A DNA stretch of 64,000 bases. Source: Persicaria tinctoria. Taxonomy: Eukaryota > Streptophyta > Magnoliopsida > Caryophyllales > Polygonaceae. The notes beneath the pieces were generated by a model. It had not been told where the DNA came from and did no database searches. It worked only from the letters and a program-made list of their open reading frames with translations. Of the stretch, positions 47,853 through 57,291 are shown piece by piece. Position 1 is the first letter of the stretch. The number at the start of each line of letters is the position of its first letter. The stretch is taken from contig JBANSL010000004.1 in the NCBI GenBank assembly GCA_037127255.1, forward strand, positions 744,001 to 808,000, in the 5' to 3' direction. The position numbers and the translations under genes were made by a program.

Positions 47853-48294
47853 ATGTCTTCTGGAAATTTTAACCCATGGGCCTTTTTTCAAAAGATTGAG
47901 AATGCGGAGCAACTCTCTCGACTAGTGAGTATTTTTTAGTCTTTGTTTTAAACAAAGCTTGAGTTACTTCAACTTAAATGTTGATTTGTTTCATATGTAG
48001 GTTATGCCTCCCCAATTTGAGGCTGAGTATGGACCTCTCCCTCCCCGATGGGCCTTTCTTTCGTCTTATCTCGTCCGCGACTTCCCTGTGGCCGTATCAT
48101 GGAGCGAGAATGGTCTTTTTCAGATTGATAGTGGTTGGGATGAATTCCTCACGCTTCATCATCTGGGGATAGGAAGTGCTATGATGTTTTTTCATAAGGG
48201 GAATGTCTCTTTCAAAGTTTGTCCGCGTCGTGAAGTCGTAAATGAACCTAAGCCGACCTCGGACTCGGTCACTTCGTCGTGTGGTTCTAAATGA
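47853..48294 (+). CDS. Small B3-domain protein A (retrotransposon cargo)
   Basis: Exons 47853-47924 and 48001-48294 (donor CTA then GTGAGT; acceptor ATATGTAG) give 121 aa. The start of the B3 fold is in exon 1 (NPWAFFQKIENAEQL). Exon 2 continues MPPQFEAEYGPLPPRWAFL, then GLFQIDSGWDEFL, GIGSAMMFFHKG and SFKV, the normal B3/REM strand order with the GW and IGS landmarks. Outside the single B3 domain there is only a short Ser/Thr tail. B3 domains bind DNA; no activation or dimer domain is present. It is antisense to gag-pol. Confidence 0.78.
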
Positions 48295-48539
48295 ATTATT
48301 TTCGTGTAGGCTTCTTGCAGCTCTTTGAGTTTATCGCTTATTATAAGTTTTTTAGTGTACTGGAGAAATAAAAAGGGAATTCGCGGTTTCTTTATCATTT
48401 TCATGTATTTTATCAAGCTATAATAAAAGGAGGGGATCTTTATTATTGTTGATAAGGGAAAATGCGTACAGAGACCTTTCATAGGGTTTGGATCCCCTTA
48501 AGCTCGTTACATGGTTGACGCGGAGAATTTATTAGGAGA

Positions 48540-48875
48540 TTAGGGGCGGCCTATCTCCCCGTTCTCTTCGCTATCTGGGCTAACAACGTCGACTTCAAAG
48601 ATAGAGTCTCCCATGTAGGTGAAGATCAACGCGGATCCTACATTGACTCGATTTGCTCGTGTGAAGTTGCGCCATCCTTGGGTTAGCCAAAAAAGGCCAT
48701 CTTCATCTTTGTCTACCTTCACTTCGTGTTCTTGGTTGGAGCGGGACCAGAGTCTAGCTTGAGTGTGAGCGTCTTCATCGATTAGGACATACGTGAGAGG
48801 GAGACGAAGGGTTTGAAGTTGTTCTTCTCTCATTATGACTCTGTAGAAAGCCCTAGGCTGGGGGTTTGGATCCAT
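48540..48875 (-). CDS. Small B3-domain protein D, intronless, sense orientation
   Basis: 111 aa from the ATG at 48875 (MDPNPQPRAFYRVIM). B3 landmarks: EEQLQTLRLPLTYV, then DGLFWLTQGWRNFTRANRV, NVGSALIFTYMG and IFEVDVV. A longer open frame reaches an ATG at 49112, but the upstream 79 codons are basic and unlike B3. A TATA box at 48919-48927 sits just before the shorter start, favouring 48875. Unlike units A-C it has no intron at the EQL...LP junction, and it runs the same way as gag-pol. Confidence 0.75.
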   Translation of the reverse strand: MDPNPQPRAFYRVIMREEQLQTLRLPLTYVLIDEDAHTQARLWSRSNQEHEVKVDKDEDGLFWLTQGWRNFTRANRVNVGSALIFTYMGDSIFEVDVVSPDSEENGEIGRP

Positions 48876-48918
48876 TTTGCTTTTAAGTTTGCTCTCTGTT
48901 CTTGGGTGTCCTAGGTGG

Positions 48919-48927
48919 GTTTTATAC
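48919..48927 (-). promoter_or_regulatory. TATA box of B3 unit D
   Basis: GTATAAAAC on the minus strand, about 45 bp upstream of the ATG at 48875, fits a core promoter with a short leader. Confidence 0.5.
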
Positions 48928-49196
48928 TTGTCTTCGTGAGGTTTTCCCATCTTTGGTTTCGTCTCTCCCTTCCCATATGTAATTTTTATTTGAGTAAATT
49001 GAGCTTTTTCTTTTGTCGATCTTGGGAAAAGTTTTTTACACCTGGTAACTTTGTTTTGAAAACGATGGACGCGTGCTCTTGACAGTTGTGCCGCCTGTTG
49101 CATGTCACACATGTGTTTCTTTTTGCTTTTATTTGATTGTCCCCTTATGGTTGATAAGTAGGGAATCTTTTACTGTGGTTTCCAACTTTCATCGAG

Positions 49197-49674
49197 ATGC
49201 GGGGTTCTATTATAGTTCCTCCTTTGTCATTTAGAGCAGACGGGGTTGTTGAGCTGGGAACCCGCTGGGCTTTCTTCCAAGCGATTGACCACCCGGAACA
49301 GTTTCTTCAGTTGGTGAGTTAATTATGTTAGCAATCTGTAGAAAACTTACTCTTAACTAATATCTCTTTGCCCCCTTTTTTAGTTGCTTCCACTTCGTTT
49401 TGAGGAGGAATACGCCGATGCTATCCCTAGTCACGTTTTTCTATCGTCCTATCTATTGCATGACTTCATGGTTTGCATAGAGCGGCGTAACGGTGGTCTT
49501 CTTTACTTTGGCCGCGGATGGAAGGACTTTGTGGACTCCCATGGTTTTGAGCAGGGGGCTTCTATGATTTTCACTCATACAGGCGAAGCTCATTTCGAGG
49601 TTCAGGTGGTTGATCCGCGTGGGGGAAATAAAGAGGATCGGGTCTCTTCTGAAATAATTTCGAATGGTTCTTAA
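49197..49674 (+). CDS. Small B3-domain protein B (retrotransposon cargo)
   Basis: Exons 49197-49313 and 49384-49674 (donor TTG then GTGAGT; acceptor TTTTTTAG) give 135 aa. Exon 1 ends TRWAFFQAIDHPEQFLQL. Exon 2 runs LLPLRFEEEYADAIPSHV, GLLYFGRGWKDFV, QGASMIFTHTG and HFEVQVV. The intron falls at the same place as in units A and C. There is a short polar tail. No obvious TATA box was seen upstream. Confidence 0.78.
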
Positions 49675-49963
49675 AAAATGCCCCGTTCTAAGTAAGGTTT
49701 TAGGCTTTCTTATCTGTTTCAAAGCATTGGGGTTTAGCTAGCTCACAGCAGCTACACCTGGGCATTTCTCTGTTCATGCATGTTAAGTTTTTCGAGGTTC
49801 ACTTGTCACGATGTTATCCTTTCGAGATTTCTGAAAGATTTCGTAACAGTATCTACTATTCATCTTACGCATGGCATCTGTGGTTTTTGTCCAATGACAT
49901 GACATCTTAGCCGTATGTGTTTAATATTTTCAGTTATTTTTCGACATGTGTCTAGATCTTCGC

Positions 49964-49973
49964 TATATATAAA
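49964..49973 (+). promoter_or_regulatory. TATA box of B3 unit C
   Basis: TATATATAAA followed by GGG, 46 bp upstream of the ATG at 50019; a textbook plant TATA context. Confidence 0.6.
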
Positions 49974-50018
49974 GGGAAGTATAGTAAAGGAATCATTGAT
50001 CCCATTGCCTGTATCTTT

Positions 50019-50531
50019 ATGATGCCTTCTATGGACGGTTTATCTTGGTCATTCTCTGAGAGAATTCGTTTTCCTGAGCAACTTGTTCGCTTGGTTAGTT
50101 TATTGGTTGTTGATTTTATTTTTTATCGAATCAATTTTATCCATTAGCGTCTCTTGAAATCTGTTTGTTTCTGTTAGTCCTTGCCTTTATGTTTCGAAGA
50201 TAGACTTGGGCCAGGTCTTCCCAGGAGTGTCCTTCTGTCCACCAGGATTCTTCATGATTTTCCGGTGGAGGTTATACGCGGAGATTATAGGATCCCGTTT
50301 TCGAGGGGTGGTTGGAATGACTTTGCCGAGACTCACATCATCCATATTGGTTCTTCTCTTACCTTTGTTTATAAAGGTGAGAATCGCTTCGATGTTCGGG
50401 TTTTAGATGCCGTGGGAGATGAGGTGGACGCGGAGTGGGCTTCTTCAGAGTCAGAAGGTCCTCCCTCAAATGGGTTTCGTTTAAGCCAGGGTAGGACTCG
50501 CATCATCCCAGGGTGTTTTCCGCGGACTTAG
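50019..50531 (+). CDS. Small B3-domain protein C (retrotransposon cargo)
   Basis: Exons 50019-50093 and 50178-50531 (donor TTG then GTTAGT; acceptor CTGTTAG) give 142 aa. Exon 1 ends SWSFSERIRFPEQLVRL. Exon 2 runs SLPLCFEDRLGPGLPRSV, YRIPFSRGGWNDFAE, HIGSSLTFVYKG and RFDVRVLD, then an acidic Glu/Ser stretch and a basic end. Two adjacent ATGs (50019, 50022) are in frame. Same architecture as A and B. Confidence 0.78.
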
Positions 50532-50786
50532 GTTGATGGGTGCTTTGTTTTTAATTCCGAATCAACTGCAGCAATTTCTTTCAAAAATCACAATACTTTT
50601 TGGGGAATCCCCAAAGGAGTATTTCTTTTGTAATATTTTGACTTTGGTTCGTTGACGGGCTTGGTCCTTTGAAAGGTTGATCAGACTTTGAATTCCAATG
50701 ATCTAATTAATAATGAAATGTTTTCTTTCTTGAGAATACGGATTTAATTACAGACTCGTTGCGAAGTTATGCTACAGTGTTTTTAG

Positions 50787-51517
50787 GACTTTATGCGAAG
50801 TATTATCTCTGAGAATGCGGATTCGACCAGAGGCCTGACGCGGATATAAGCTCCAGCGTCTCAGGACTTTATACGAAGTATCATCTCTGAGAATGCGGAT
50901 TCGATCAGAGGCCCGACGCGGATACAAGCTCCAGCGTCTCAGGACTTTATACGAAGTATCATTTCTGAGAATGCGGATTCGATCAGAGGCCTGACGTGGA
51001 TACAAGCTCCAACGTCTCAGGACTTTATACGAAGTATCATCTATGAGAATGCGGATTCGATCAGAGGCCTGACGCGGATGTAAGCTCCAGCGTCTCAGGA
51101 CTTTATACGAAGTATCATCTCTGAGAATGCGGATTCGATCAGAGGCCTGACGTGGATGTAAGCTCCAGCGTCTCAGGACTTTATACGAAGTATCATCTCT
51201 GAGAATGCGGATTCGATCAGAGGCCTGACGCGGATATAAGCTCCAGCGTCTCAGGACTTTATTACGAAGTATCATCTCTGAGAATGCGGATTCGATCAGA
51301 GGCCTGACGCGGATATAAGCTCCAGCATCTCAGGACTTTATTATGAAGTATCATCTCTGAGAATGCGGATTCGATCAGAGGCCTGACGCGGATATAAGCT
51401 CCAGCGTCTCAGGACTTTATACGAAGTATCATCTCTGAGAATGCGGATTCGATCAGAGGCCTGACGCGGATATAAGCTCCAGCGTCTCAGGACTTTATAC
51501 GAAGTATCATCTCTGAG
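50787..51517. repeat. Nine-unit 78-bp tandem repeat
   Basis: Nine units (50787-51490) plus a 27-bp partial unit. Each starts GACTTTATACGAAG and ends CCAGCGTCTCAG. Because 78 is divisible by 3, the minus strand stays open as a 26-residue repeat (RRWSLYPRQASDRIRILRDD) until two units carrying an extra T shift it. It lies just beyond the pol stop, where Tat elements are known to carry variable tandem repeats. Confidence 0.95.
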
Positions 51518-51607
51518 TGCAAATCATTATAGAAAGCGCCCTCTAACCGCTTTATTTAATTTTTGCGGGGGCGACTTAGTTTTATATTTACTTAGTTGTT
51601 TTGATGG

Positions 51608-54310
51608 TTACACATAATACTTTTTTAGATTGTCCGCGTTCCAGGTCTTGTTTAGGATGATTCCTGCGGGGGAGCTGAGTTTATATGCTCCTTTTTGGAC
51701 TTTCTTGACAATAATATACGGCCTTTCCCAGTTGGGATCCAGCTTCCCTCCAGACGTAGCTTGTCATAACACTAAATCTCCTTCTTTAAGATGTCGTGGG
51801 GAGATTCGTTTGTCTTGATACTTGGAGAGCCTCCTCTTGTATTCTAGCTCCTTCAGAGCAGCTGCCATTCGGCGTTCTTCAATGAGGTGGAGCTCAAACT
51901 CCAGTGCTTCATCATTGATATCTGGATCATAGGTTATGATCCGCGCCGATGGTATCAACCTCTCTACTGGGATGACCGCGTCCATCCCAAAGACTAAAGA
52001 AAACGGGGTTTCTCCAGTGGGAGTCTTTGTTGATGTGCGGTAAGACCAGAGTACTAATGGCAAGAGTTGTGCCCAATGCCCTTTGGCTGTGTTGCCAAGC
52101 TTCTTTTGTATCCCATGTAACAGCTGTCGGTTGGTTGTTTCCGCCTGCCCATTCGTCTGAGGGTGGGCTACGGAGGAGAATTTAAGATTGATGCCCAGCC
52201 CCGCACAGAAATCTCTGATCGTTCCGCAATCGAATTGCGGCCCATGGTCTGTGATTATTGTTTCGGGTACTCCGAAGCGGCAAACAACGTTTTTCCATAA
52301 AAACTTTCTCACTTTTTCCGCGGTAATTAATCCCATTGCTTCGGCTTCCACCCATTTGGTGAAATAATCAACCAGGACCAAAACATACCTCAACTGTCCA
52401 GGAGCAGTGGGAAATGGGCCGAGGATGTCCATTCCCCAAACAGAAAAAGGGCAAGCTCCGGTTATACTCTTCATTGTCTCAGAAAGACGATGATTGAGAT
52501 TTCCAAACCTTTGGCACGCGTCACATTTCTGTATGTAACTTCGGACATCATGTCTCATCGTAGGCCAATAGTATCCTAGCCTGATTGCTTTGGCCACAAT
52601 TGCTCTCCATCCTTGGTGATGCGAACAAATCCCATCGTGTAGTTCCTCAACCACTTGACTTCCTTCTTTCGAGGATATGCACAACAGATCAGGTAAGCAG
52701 TACCCTCTTTTGTACAGTTTTCCTCCCCGGATAGTGAATCGAGATGACTTGAGGAGTATCTTCTTAGCTGCGGCCCTGTCTTCAGGTAGGGTTCCTTTAC
52801 CTAAATAATCTGCGATTGGTGCTCTCCAGTCTTCCATCTCTAGTTCTTGCATCTGATAGATTTCTTGGATGAGCCTTCGGTTGCTCATTCTTTCCAGAAT
52901 CACTTCCTTTCCTACTTCTTCTGGCATTACAGCTCCCAATCGTGCCAACGCGTCCGCTTGCTGGTTGTCATTTCTAGGAACAGTTGTTACACAAAAACTC
53001 AAAAATGCTTTAGAAAGTGCCTGCGCTTTTCTCTGGTAATCTGGCATCAATCCCGTCCTGGCTTCATATTCCTCTGATATTTGCCGCGTCACTAGTTCTG
53101 AATCGGTGAAAACTGAGACTTGCCTAGCACCTTTAATCAAAGCTATTTCCAGTCCAGCTAGCAGGGCCTCATACTCGGCTTCATTGTTGGTAGTTTGAAA
53201 ATCCAACTTGTAGGCATAGTTGTACTGTCGTTCATCGGGTGCTGTTAGTGTGACTCCCGCACCGCATCCATCTTTGTTGGCCGCACCGTCCACTCTGAGT
53301 GTCCACTCACTGCTTTCCGTTGGAGAGCTCGATTCAAAACTTGTTTCACTGATGAAGTCAGCCAGAGATTGAGCAAGGATTGCTTTCCGCGGAGTGTATT
53401 CTATCTCAAATTCTGTGAGTTCGACTGCCCACTTCGTCATTCTCCCTGATAAACAGGGTGAGTGGAGGATCTGCCGCATTGGTAACTCTGTCATTACTCG
53501 GATTGGATGATCTTGAAAATAGGGCCTTAGCCTTCTTGCCGCGAATACTGGGCACAGAATCATTTTCTCCACTGGTTCATATCTTGTTTCCGCGTCCTGA
53601 AGAACACGACTGATGTAGTAGACCGGAAACTTTTCTTCTCGTGTCAAGACTGCACTGATGGTGACGTTTTTTACAGATAAATACAGATGGAGGACCTCTT
53701 GTTTCTCAGGTTGGTGAAGGGTGGGAAGCGATGTTAGGAAAAGTTTTAAATTTTCAAAGGCTTCCTGCAATTCAGGAGTCCACCGTATCGGTCCCTTTTT
53801 CTTGAGTAGAGCAAAGAAAGGCAATGACTTATCCGCCAGGCAAGAGCAAAAACGGCTTAAGTAGTTCACTGCTCTGTTCAGAGATTGTAATTCTTTGATC
53901 GTCCGCGGTGGCTGAAGATTCTGAATTGCTGTGACTTTTTCGGGATTAACATCAATTCCCCTGTGGCTAACCATAAAACCAAGGAATTTCCCCGAGTCAA
54001 CCCCAAAGACGCATTTTTCCGCGTTCAAGTTCAAGTCTCCCCTTCGAAGAGAATCAAAAGTTTCCTGTAAATCCGCTGCGTGATCTTCTGCTCTTTCACT
54101 CTTGACGACAATATCATCAACATAAATTGAAACATTCCTGCCGATTTGATTACGGAAGATCCGATCGACTGTTCTCTGAAATGTTGCTCCCGCATTTCTG
54201 AGCCCAAAAGGCATGACGCGGTAACAAAAGATTCCTTGGCTGGTGATGAAGGTCGTAGCTTTTTTGTCTGAAGGTTCCATGTTGATCTGATTGTACCCCG
54301 AGTATGCATC
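51608..54310 (-). pseudogene. Tat pol: truncated RT, RNase H, second RNase H, integrase
   Basis: Open from about 54310; counting from the Met at 54280, YVDD lies at residues 53-56. RNase H is at about 200-320. A second, archaeal-type RNase H starts at about 328 (WTLRVDGAANKDGCGAG; TDSELV; NQQADALARLGA). Integrase is at about 530-800 (zinc finger ending CDACQRFG; core WGMDILGPF, ITDHGPQF, NGQAE). The N-terminal part of RT upstream of SFLDAYSGY is missing because of the deletion at about 54318. A TGA at 51764-51766 also interrupts the frame, which otherwise runs on (GGKLDPNWERPY) to a TAA at 51608. Not functional in cis. Confidence 0.9.
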
Positions 54311-54317
54311 GAGAAAA

Positions 54318-56210
54318 CTAACCTGGATATGGTTTTAGTGAAGCCGCGGAGATTCCCATTTGAGAAAATGCCTCCCATGATAGGATGTCTACAGAAGACC
54401 CGGTATCGATAAATACTCTCTTTACAGTTTTGGCAGCTATTTGCGCGTGAATGACCAATGGGTCTGAATGTGGCATTCTTATTTCCTCCGCGTCCTTCGG
54501 AGTGAAGGAAATGTTTTCATGCTGCGCGAGAGAAATTTTTCTACTTGACTCGGATGGTGGCTGTCTTCCTTCCCTCTCATAGTTTCTTCTTTCCTGCCTA
54601 CTGGATCCAGCCATAGATAACCCTCCTGCAAGGGTGTTGATGAAGCCTTCCGGCTCGGGTATCTGTCCTCCCTCTGCATTTCGAGCTTCCCTCTGATTGA
54701 CAGATCTCTGAGCTACCGGTGTGTTGTTGTATCTTCCTCCGCGCCCTCTTCTTCCTCTTCCTCTCCCTCGGTTATGGACCGGGAGATTTCTGCGCGGATC
54801 ATGTTGTCTATCAAATCGTTCTTGTGGATTTCGGGATTCGTCGAATCTAGGACCTCTGTCTTCCCATCGAGGTCTGTAATCGGGTCGGTTTTCCCTTCTC
54901 GGCGGAGATCTCACATCGTGACCTCTGTATTGACTTTCTCGTGGATGATGAGCACGCGGAGGATCCTCTCTTCGGCAAGATCCTTGGCCTCTCTCTAGGT
55001 TCATATGCACTTCATCACGACGGGGACGGAAATCCACTGCCTCTGAATGATGTATAGGAGGCTTGGCTTTTTCTTTTTTGAATTTCCCTATCAATTTCCC
55101 AAAAGGTCCCGAGTTCCCAGTATTCGCCTTTGAACTGGACGCAGCTGCTTCCTCCGCTTCAATCTGTCTGGAGACCCGCTCCCTTAAGTCATCATAACTC
55201 GTGGGTTTTTTCCGAAATAAATATGTCTTAAAATCCCCTTCGGCCAAGTTGCCCATAAGTATGATAATAGTTGATTCGTGATTGAAGTTAGGGATTTGGA
55301 CTACCATACTGGTGAAACGAGTGAAAAAATGCCCCAACGATTCCCCAGCTCCTTGCCTGATGGAATTCAAATCAAGCATAGTCTTCTTTCTTGTCCGCGC
55401 ACTCCCAAAATGAGAAGTGAAGATGTGAGACATTTGTGCGAAGTTGGTCACAGACCCTTTGGGAAAGTTGGTAAACCAGGTCAACGCGATCTTGGTTAAG
55501 GTTGAAGGGAACGTTCTGCACAACATGGCGTCATTGTACTCGTTAATCCCCATCGCAGTAGCAAAATGGCAGAGATGATCTTCAGGATCAGTTGTTCCGT
55601 CATACTTCATGAGGTTCACATCTCTCCATCGCTTTGGTACTGTCGCGGAGCAGATCTCTTGAGAAAACAGTGACGGGAATCCGGCCGGTGCATTCTCATT
55701 CCTTCTTTCTGCAGAGTCAGATTTAGTCGAGGTTGAAACATCAGTTGACCTATCTCCGCGTCGATGTTTGTTTTCTCTGTGATAGTGATCATCTTGCCAC
55801 GTCTGGTATGGCACTTCCTGGTTCTGAAAGCCATAGTTCCAGTTGCTGGGATTTTCAAAAACAGTGTTACGACGATAAAAAATCCCATGCTGTCCTTCTG
55901 GCCTATAATTTCCTTGTTGACGCGGATTTTGTGCCCATTGATCATAGTAATAGTATTGAGCCTGCTCCTGTTGAAAAGGATTTGGTTGTTCGTGTCGTGC
56001 TTCATAATACCAGAAGTTTTGTGGGATGAATCCTCCGTTAAATCCATACTGATTATCGTAGTGCTGAGGAGGAGTTTCAAGGTTCTGTCCTCCCATCTCG
56101 ATACTAGGATTGGTTGGAGGCGTCAGCGGGACATACATGCTTGAAGCTTCTTGATCCTGGTGATCTCCTTGACTCATGTCATGAGTCTGGTTATTTTGAC
56201 TATCACCCAT
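54318..56210 (-). CDS. Tat gag with truncated protease
   Basis: 630 aa. The N-terminus is Asn/Gln/Tyr-rich and low complexity. The capsid-like retrotransposon gag domain is at about residues 190-350 (LMKYDGTTDPEDHL, ALTWFTNFPKGS, LDLNSIRQGAGESL). A long Arg-rich nucleic-acid-binding region follows (RGRGRGRRGRGG at about 500); no CCHC knuckle is seen. The C-terminus enters the aspartic protease (FIDTGSSVDIL, about residue 600) but stops about 30 residues later, where the deletion joins it out of frame to RT. Gag itself looks intact and could still form particles. Confidence 0.88.
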   Translation of the reverse strand: MGDSQNNQTHDMSQGDHQDQEASSMYVPLTPPTNPSIEMGGQNLETPPQHYDNQYGFNGGFIPQNFWYYEARHEQPNPFQQEQAQYYYYDQWAQNPRQQGNYRPEGQHGIFYRRNTVFENPSNWNYGFQNQEVPYQTWQDDHYHRENKHRRGDRSTDVSTSTKSDSAERRNENAPAGFPSLFSQEICSATVPKRWRDVNLMKYDGTTDPEDHLCHFATAMGINEYNDAMLCRTFPSTLTKIALTWFTNFPKGSVTNFAQMSHIFTSHFGSARTRKKTMLDLNSIRQGAGESLGHFFTRFTSMVVQIPNFNHESTIIILMGNLAEGDFKTYLFRKKPTSYDDLRERVSRQIEAEEAAASSSKANTGNSGPFGKLIGKFKKEKAKPPIHHSEAVDFRPRRDEVHMNLERGQGSCRREDPPRAHHPRESQYRGHDVRSPPRRENRPDYRPRWEDRGPRFDESRNPQERFDRQHDPRRNLPVHNRGRGRGRRGRGGRYNNTPVAQRSVNQREARNAEGGQIPEPEGFINTLAGGLSMAGSSRQERRNYEREGRQPPSESSRKISLAQHENISFTPKDAEEIRMPHSDPLVIHAQIAAKTVKRVFIDTGSSVDILSWEAFSQMGISAASLKPYPG

Positions 56211-56328
56211 TTTCTTGCTATTACGAATTAAACCTGTCGCGGCAGAAAGTTTAATGTCAGATATCTGGAAACTTACATTTGTGGATTTTAATCAAAAATA
56301 GAAATTGGAAACCCCTTAGTGTGAGGGG

Positions 56329-56347
56329 GTTCCCACAGACGGCGCCA
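56329..56347 (-). promoter_or_regulatory. Primer-binding site of the Tat element
   Basis: On the minus strand, TGGCGCCGTCTGTGGGAA begins one base after the 5' LTR end. TGGCGCC starts of this kind are usual in Tat-lineage elements. Confidence 0.75.
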
Positions 56348-56348
56348 G

Positions 56349-57072
56349 TGAAAAGCCTCGAAACGAAAGGCCACCATTTTTATGTGGGGCCAGGGAACCT
56401 CCCCGATGAAATTTACACCCTTCCCGACGGACTTACCTGACCCGCGCCGAAAGAATCGACGCGGCCCAACCTGTGCCGCGGGAAGTTAAGCTAATTTGTT
56501 CGAATTTACAAATGACGGTTCCCTAATCGAGTTTTCCCTAGACAATTTGGAAACCTAACTTATTATACCTGTCGTCGTTAAGAGTCTTGAGACTTATTAA
56601 TACCGACTCCTGATAGAATTTTTATACTGAAAGTAGACGGGTTTTAGGTCCGCGGAGATAGATGTTAACGCAGGTTGTGTGTTCTTCTTCTTTTTATCAG
56701 GCTTCTCTTTCGCGTGCAATCGCTTCTTTTGCTTCCTTTTCCTGATTTCTATCTTCTCCGCCTGTCCTCTTTTTCTCCATTTCCTTCCGTTTCCAAAAAA
56801 GTCCCTTTTCTGTAATGTAGTTCTCCTCTATTTATAGGCTTTCGGCTCTCTTGCATGTCCTACCACGTGGCGTTCTTTGTTCAACACGTGTTGTGCTCGT
56901 GGGATGTGGGTATGGTCGCCACGTATCTATTCCCTTATCCGCGGACGTCCTTTTTAACCCAACTTCTTGGCCCTTCGTCCGCGGATAATGAAATCTTTTT
57001 GTCTCGCTTTTTACCTGATTTGTTTGGCATATCTGGTGTTTTGACAGGTGTTTTTTGGTCTCGGTTTAGTCA
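56349..57072 (-). repeat. 5' LTR of the Tat element
   Basis: 724 bp, colinear with 43578-44302 with four substitutions and a 1-nt length difference in a T run. A minus-strand TATAAAAA box lies near 56619-56627. Confidence 0.95.
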
Positions 57073-57114
57073 CACCTGGCGACAACCTCTGCAGACTTGT
57101 TCTTCATTTATACT

Positions 57115-57122
57115 CTCTTCTT

Positions 57123-57153
<31 letters not shown>
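57115..57153. repeat. (CTT)n microsatellite
   Basis: A trinucleotide run in the DNA right of the Tat insertion. Confidence 0.95.
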
Positions 57154-57291
57154 TTAGGACCTCTTTAGATATTCATTTAAGCTTCTTTGATCAACTTGAA
57201 TTTCTCATCCAATGCGTTATCAACTCATGTCTCATCCTCGGACCCACATTTACCAGAAATAATCAATAAAAACATGTAGATTCCGACTCCA

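Larger units (their letters stand above)
43578..57072 (-). mobile_element. Tat/Retand-type Ty3/gypsy LTR retrotransposon with antisense cargo
   Basis: 13.5 kb, flanked by exact duplication CACCT (43573-43577 and 57073-57077). Order on the minus strand: 5' LTR, primer-binding site, gag with truncated protease, RT, RNase H, second RNase H-like domain and integrase, 78-bp tandem repeats, antisense gene block, 3' LTR. A second RNase H and an antisense extra ORF near the 3' LTR are known traits of the Tat/Retand lineage. The LTRs differ by four substitutions and one 1-nt indel, so the insertion is young. The four B3-domain genes within the cargo are not a lineage trait known to me. An internal deletion at about 54318 makes this copy non-autonomous. 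Confidence 0.93.

Noticed and set aside
50772..51275. 167-aa minus-strand ORF as a real repeat protein
   Set aside because: It is produced by the 78-bp repeat happening to be divisible by three; the frame is lost in the units with an extra T and no promoter or unique domain is seen.
50787..51517. CRISPR-like regular repeat array
   Set aside because: Units are contiguous 78-bp tandem copies without unique spacers, inside a plant retrotransposon.
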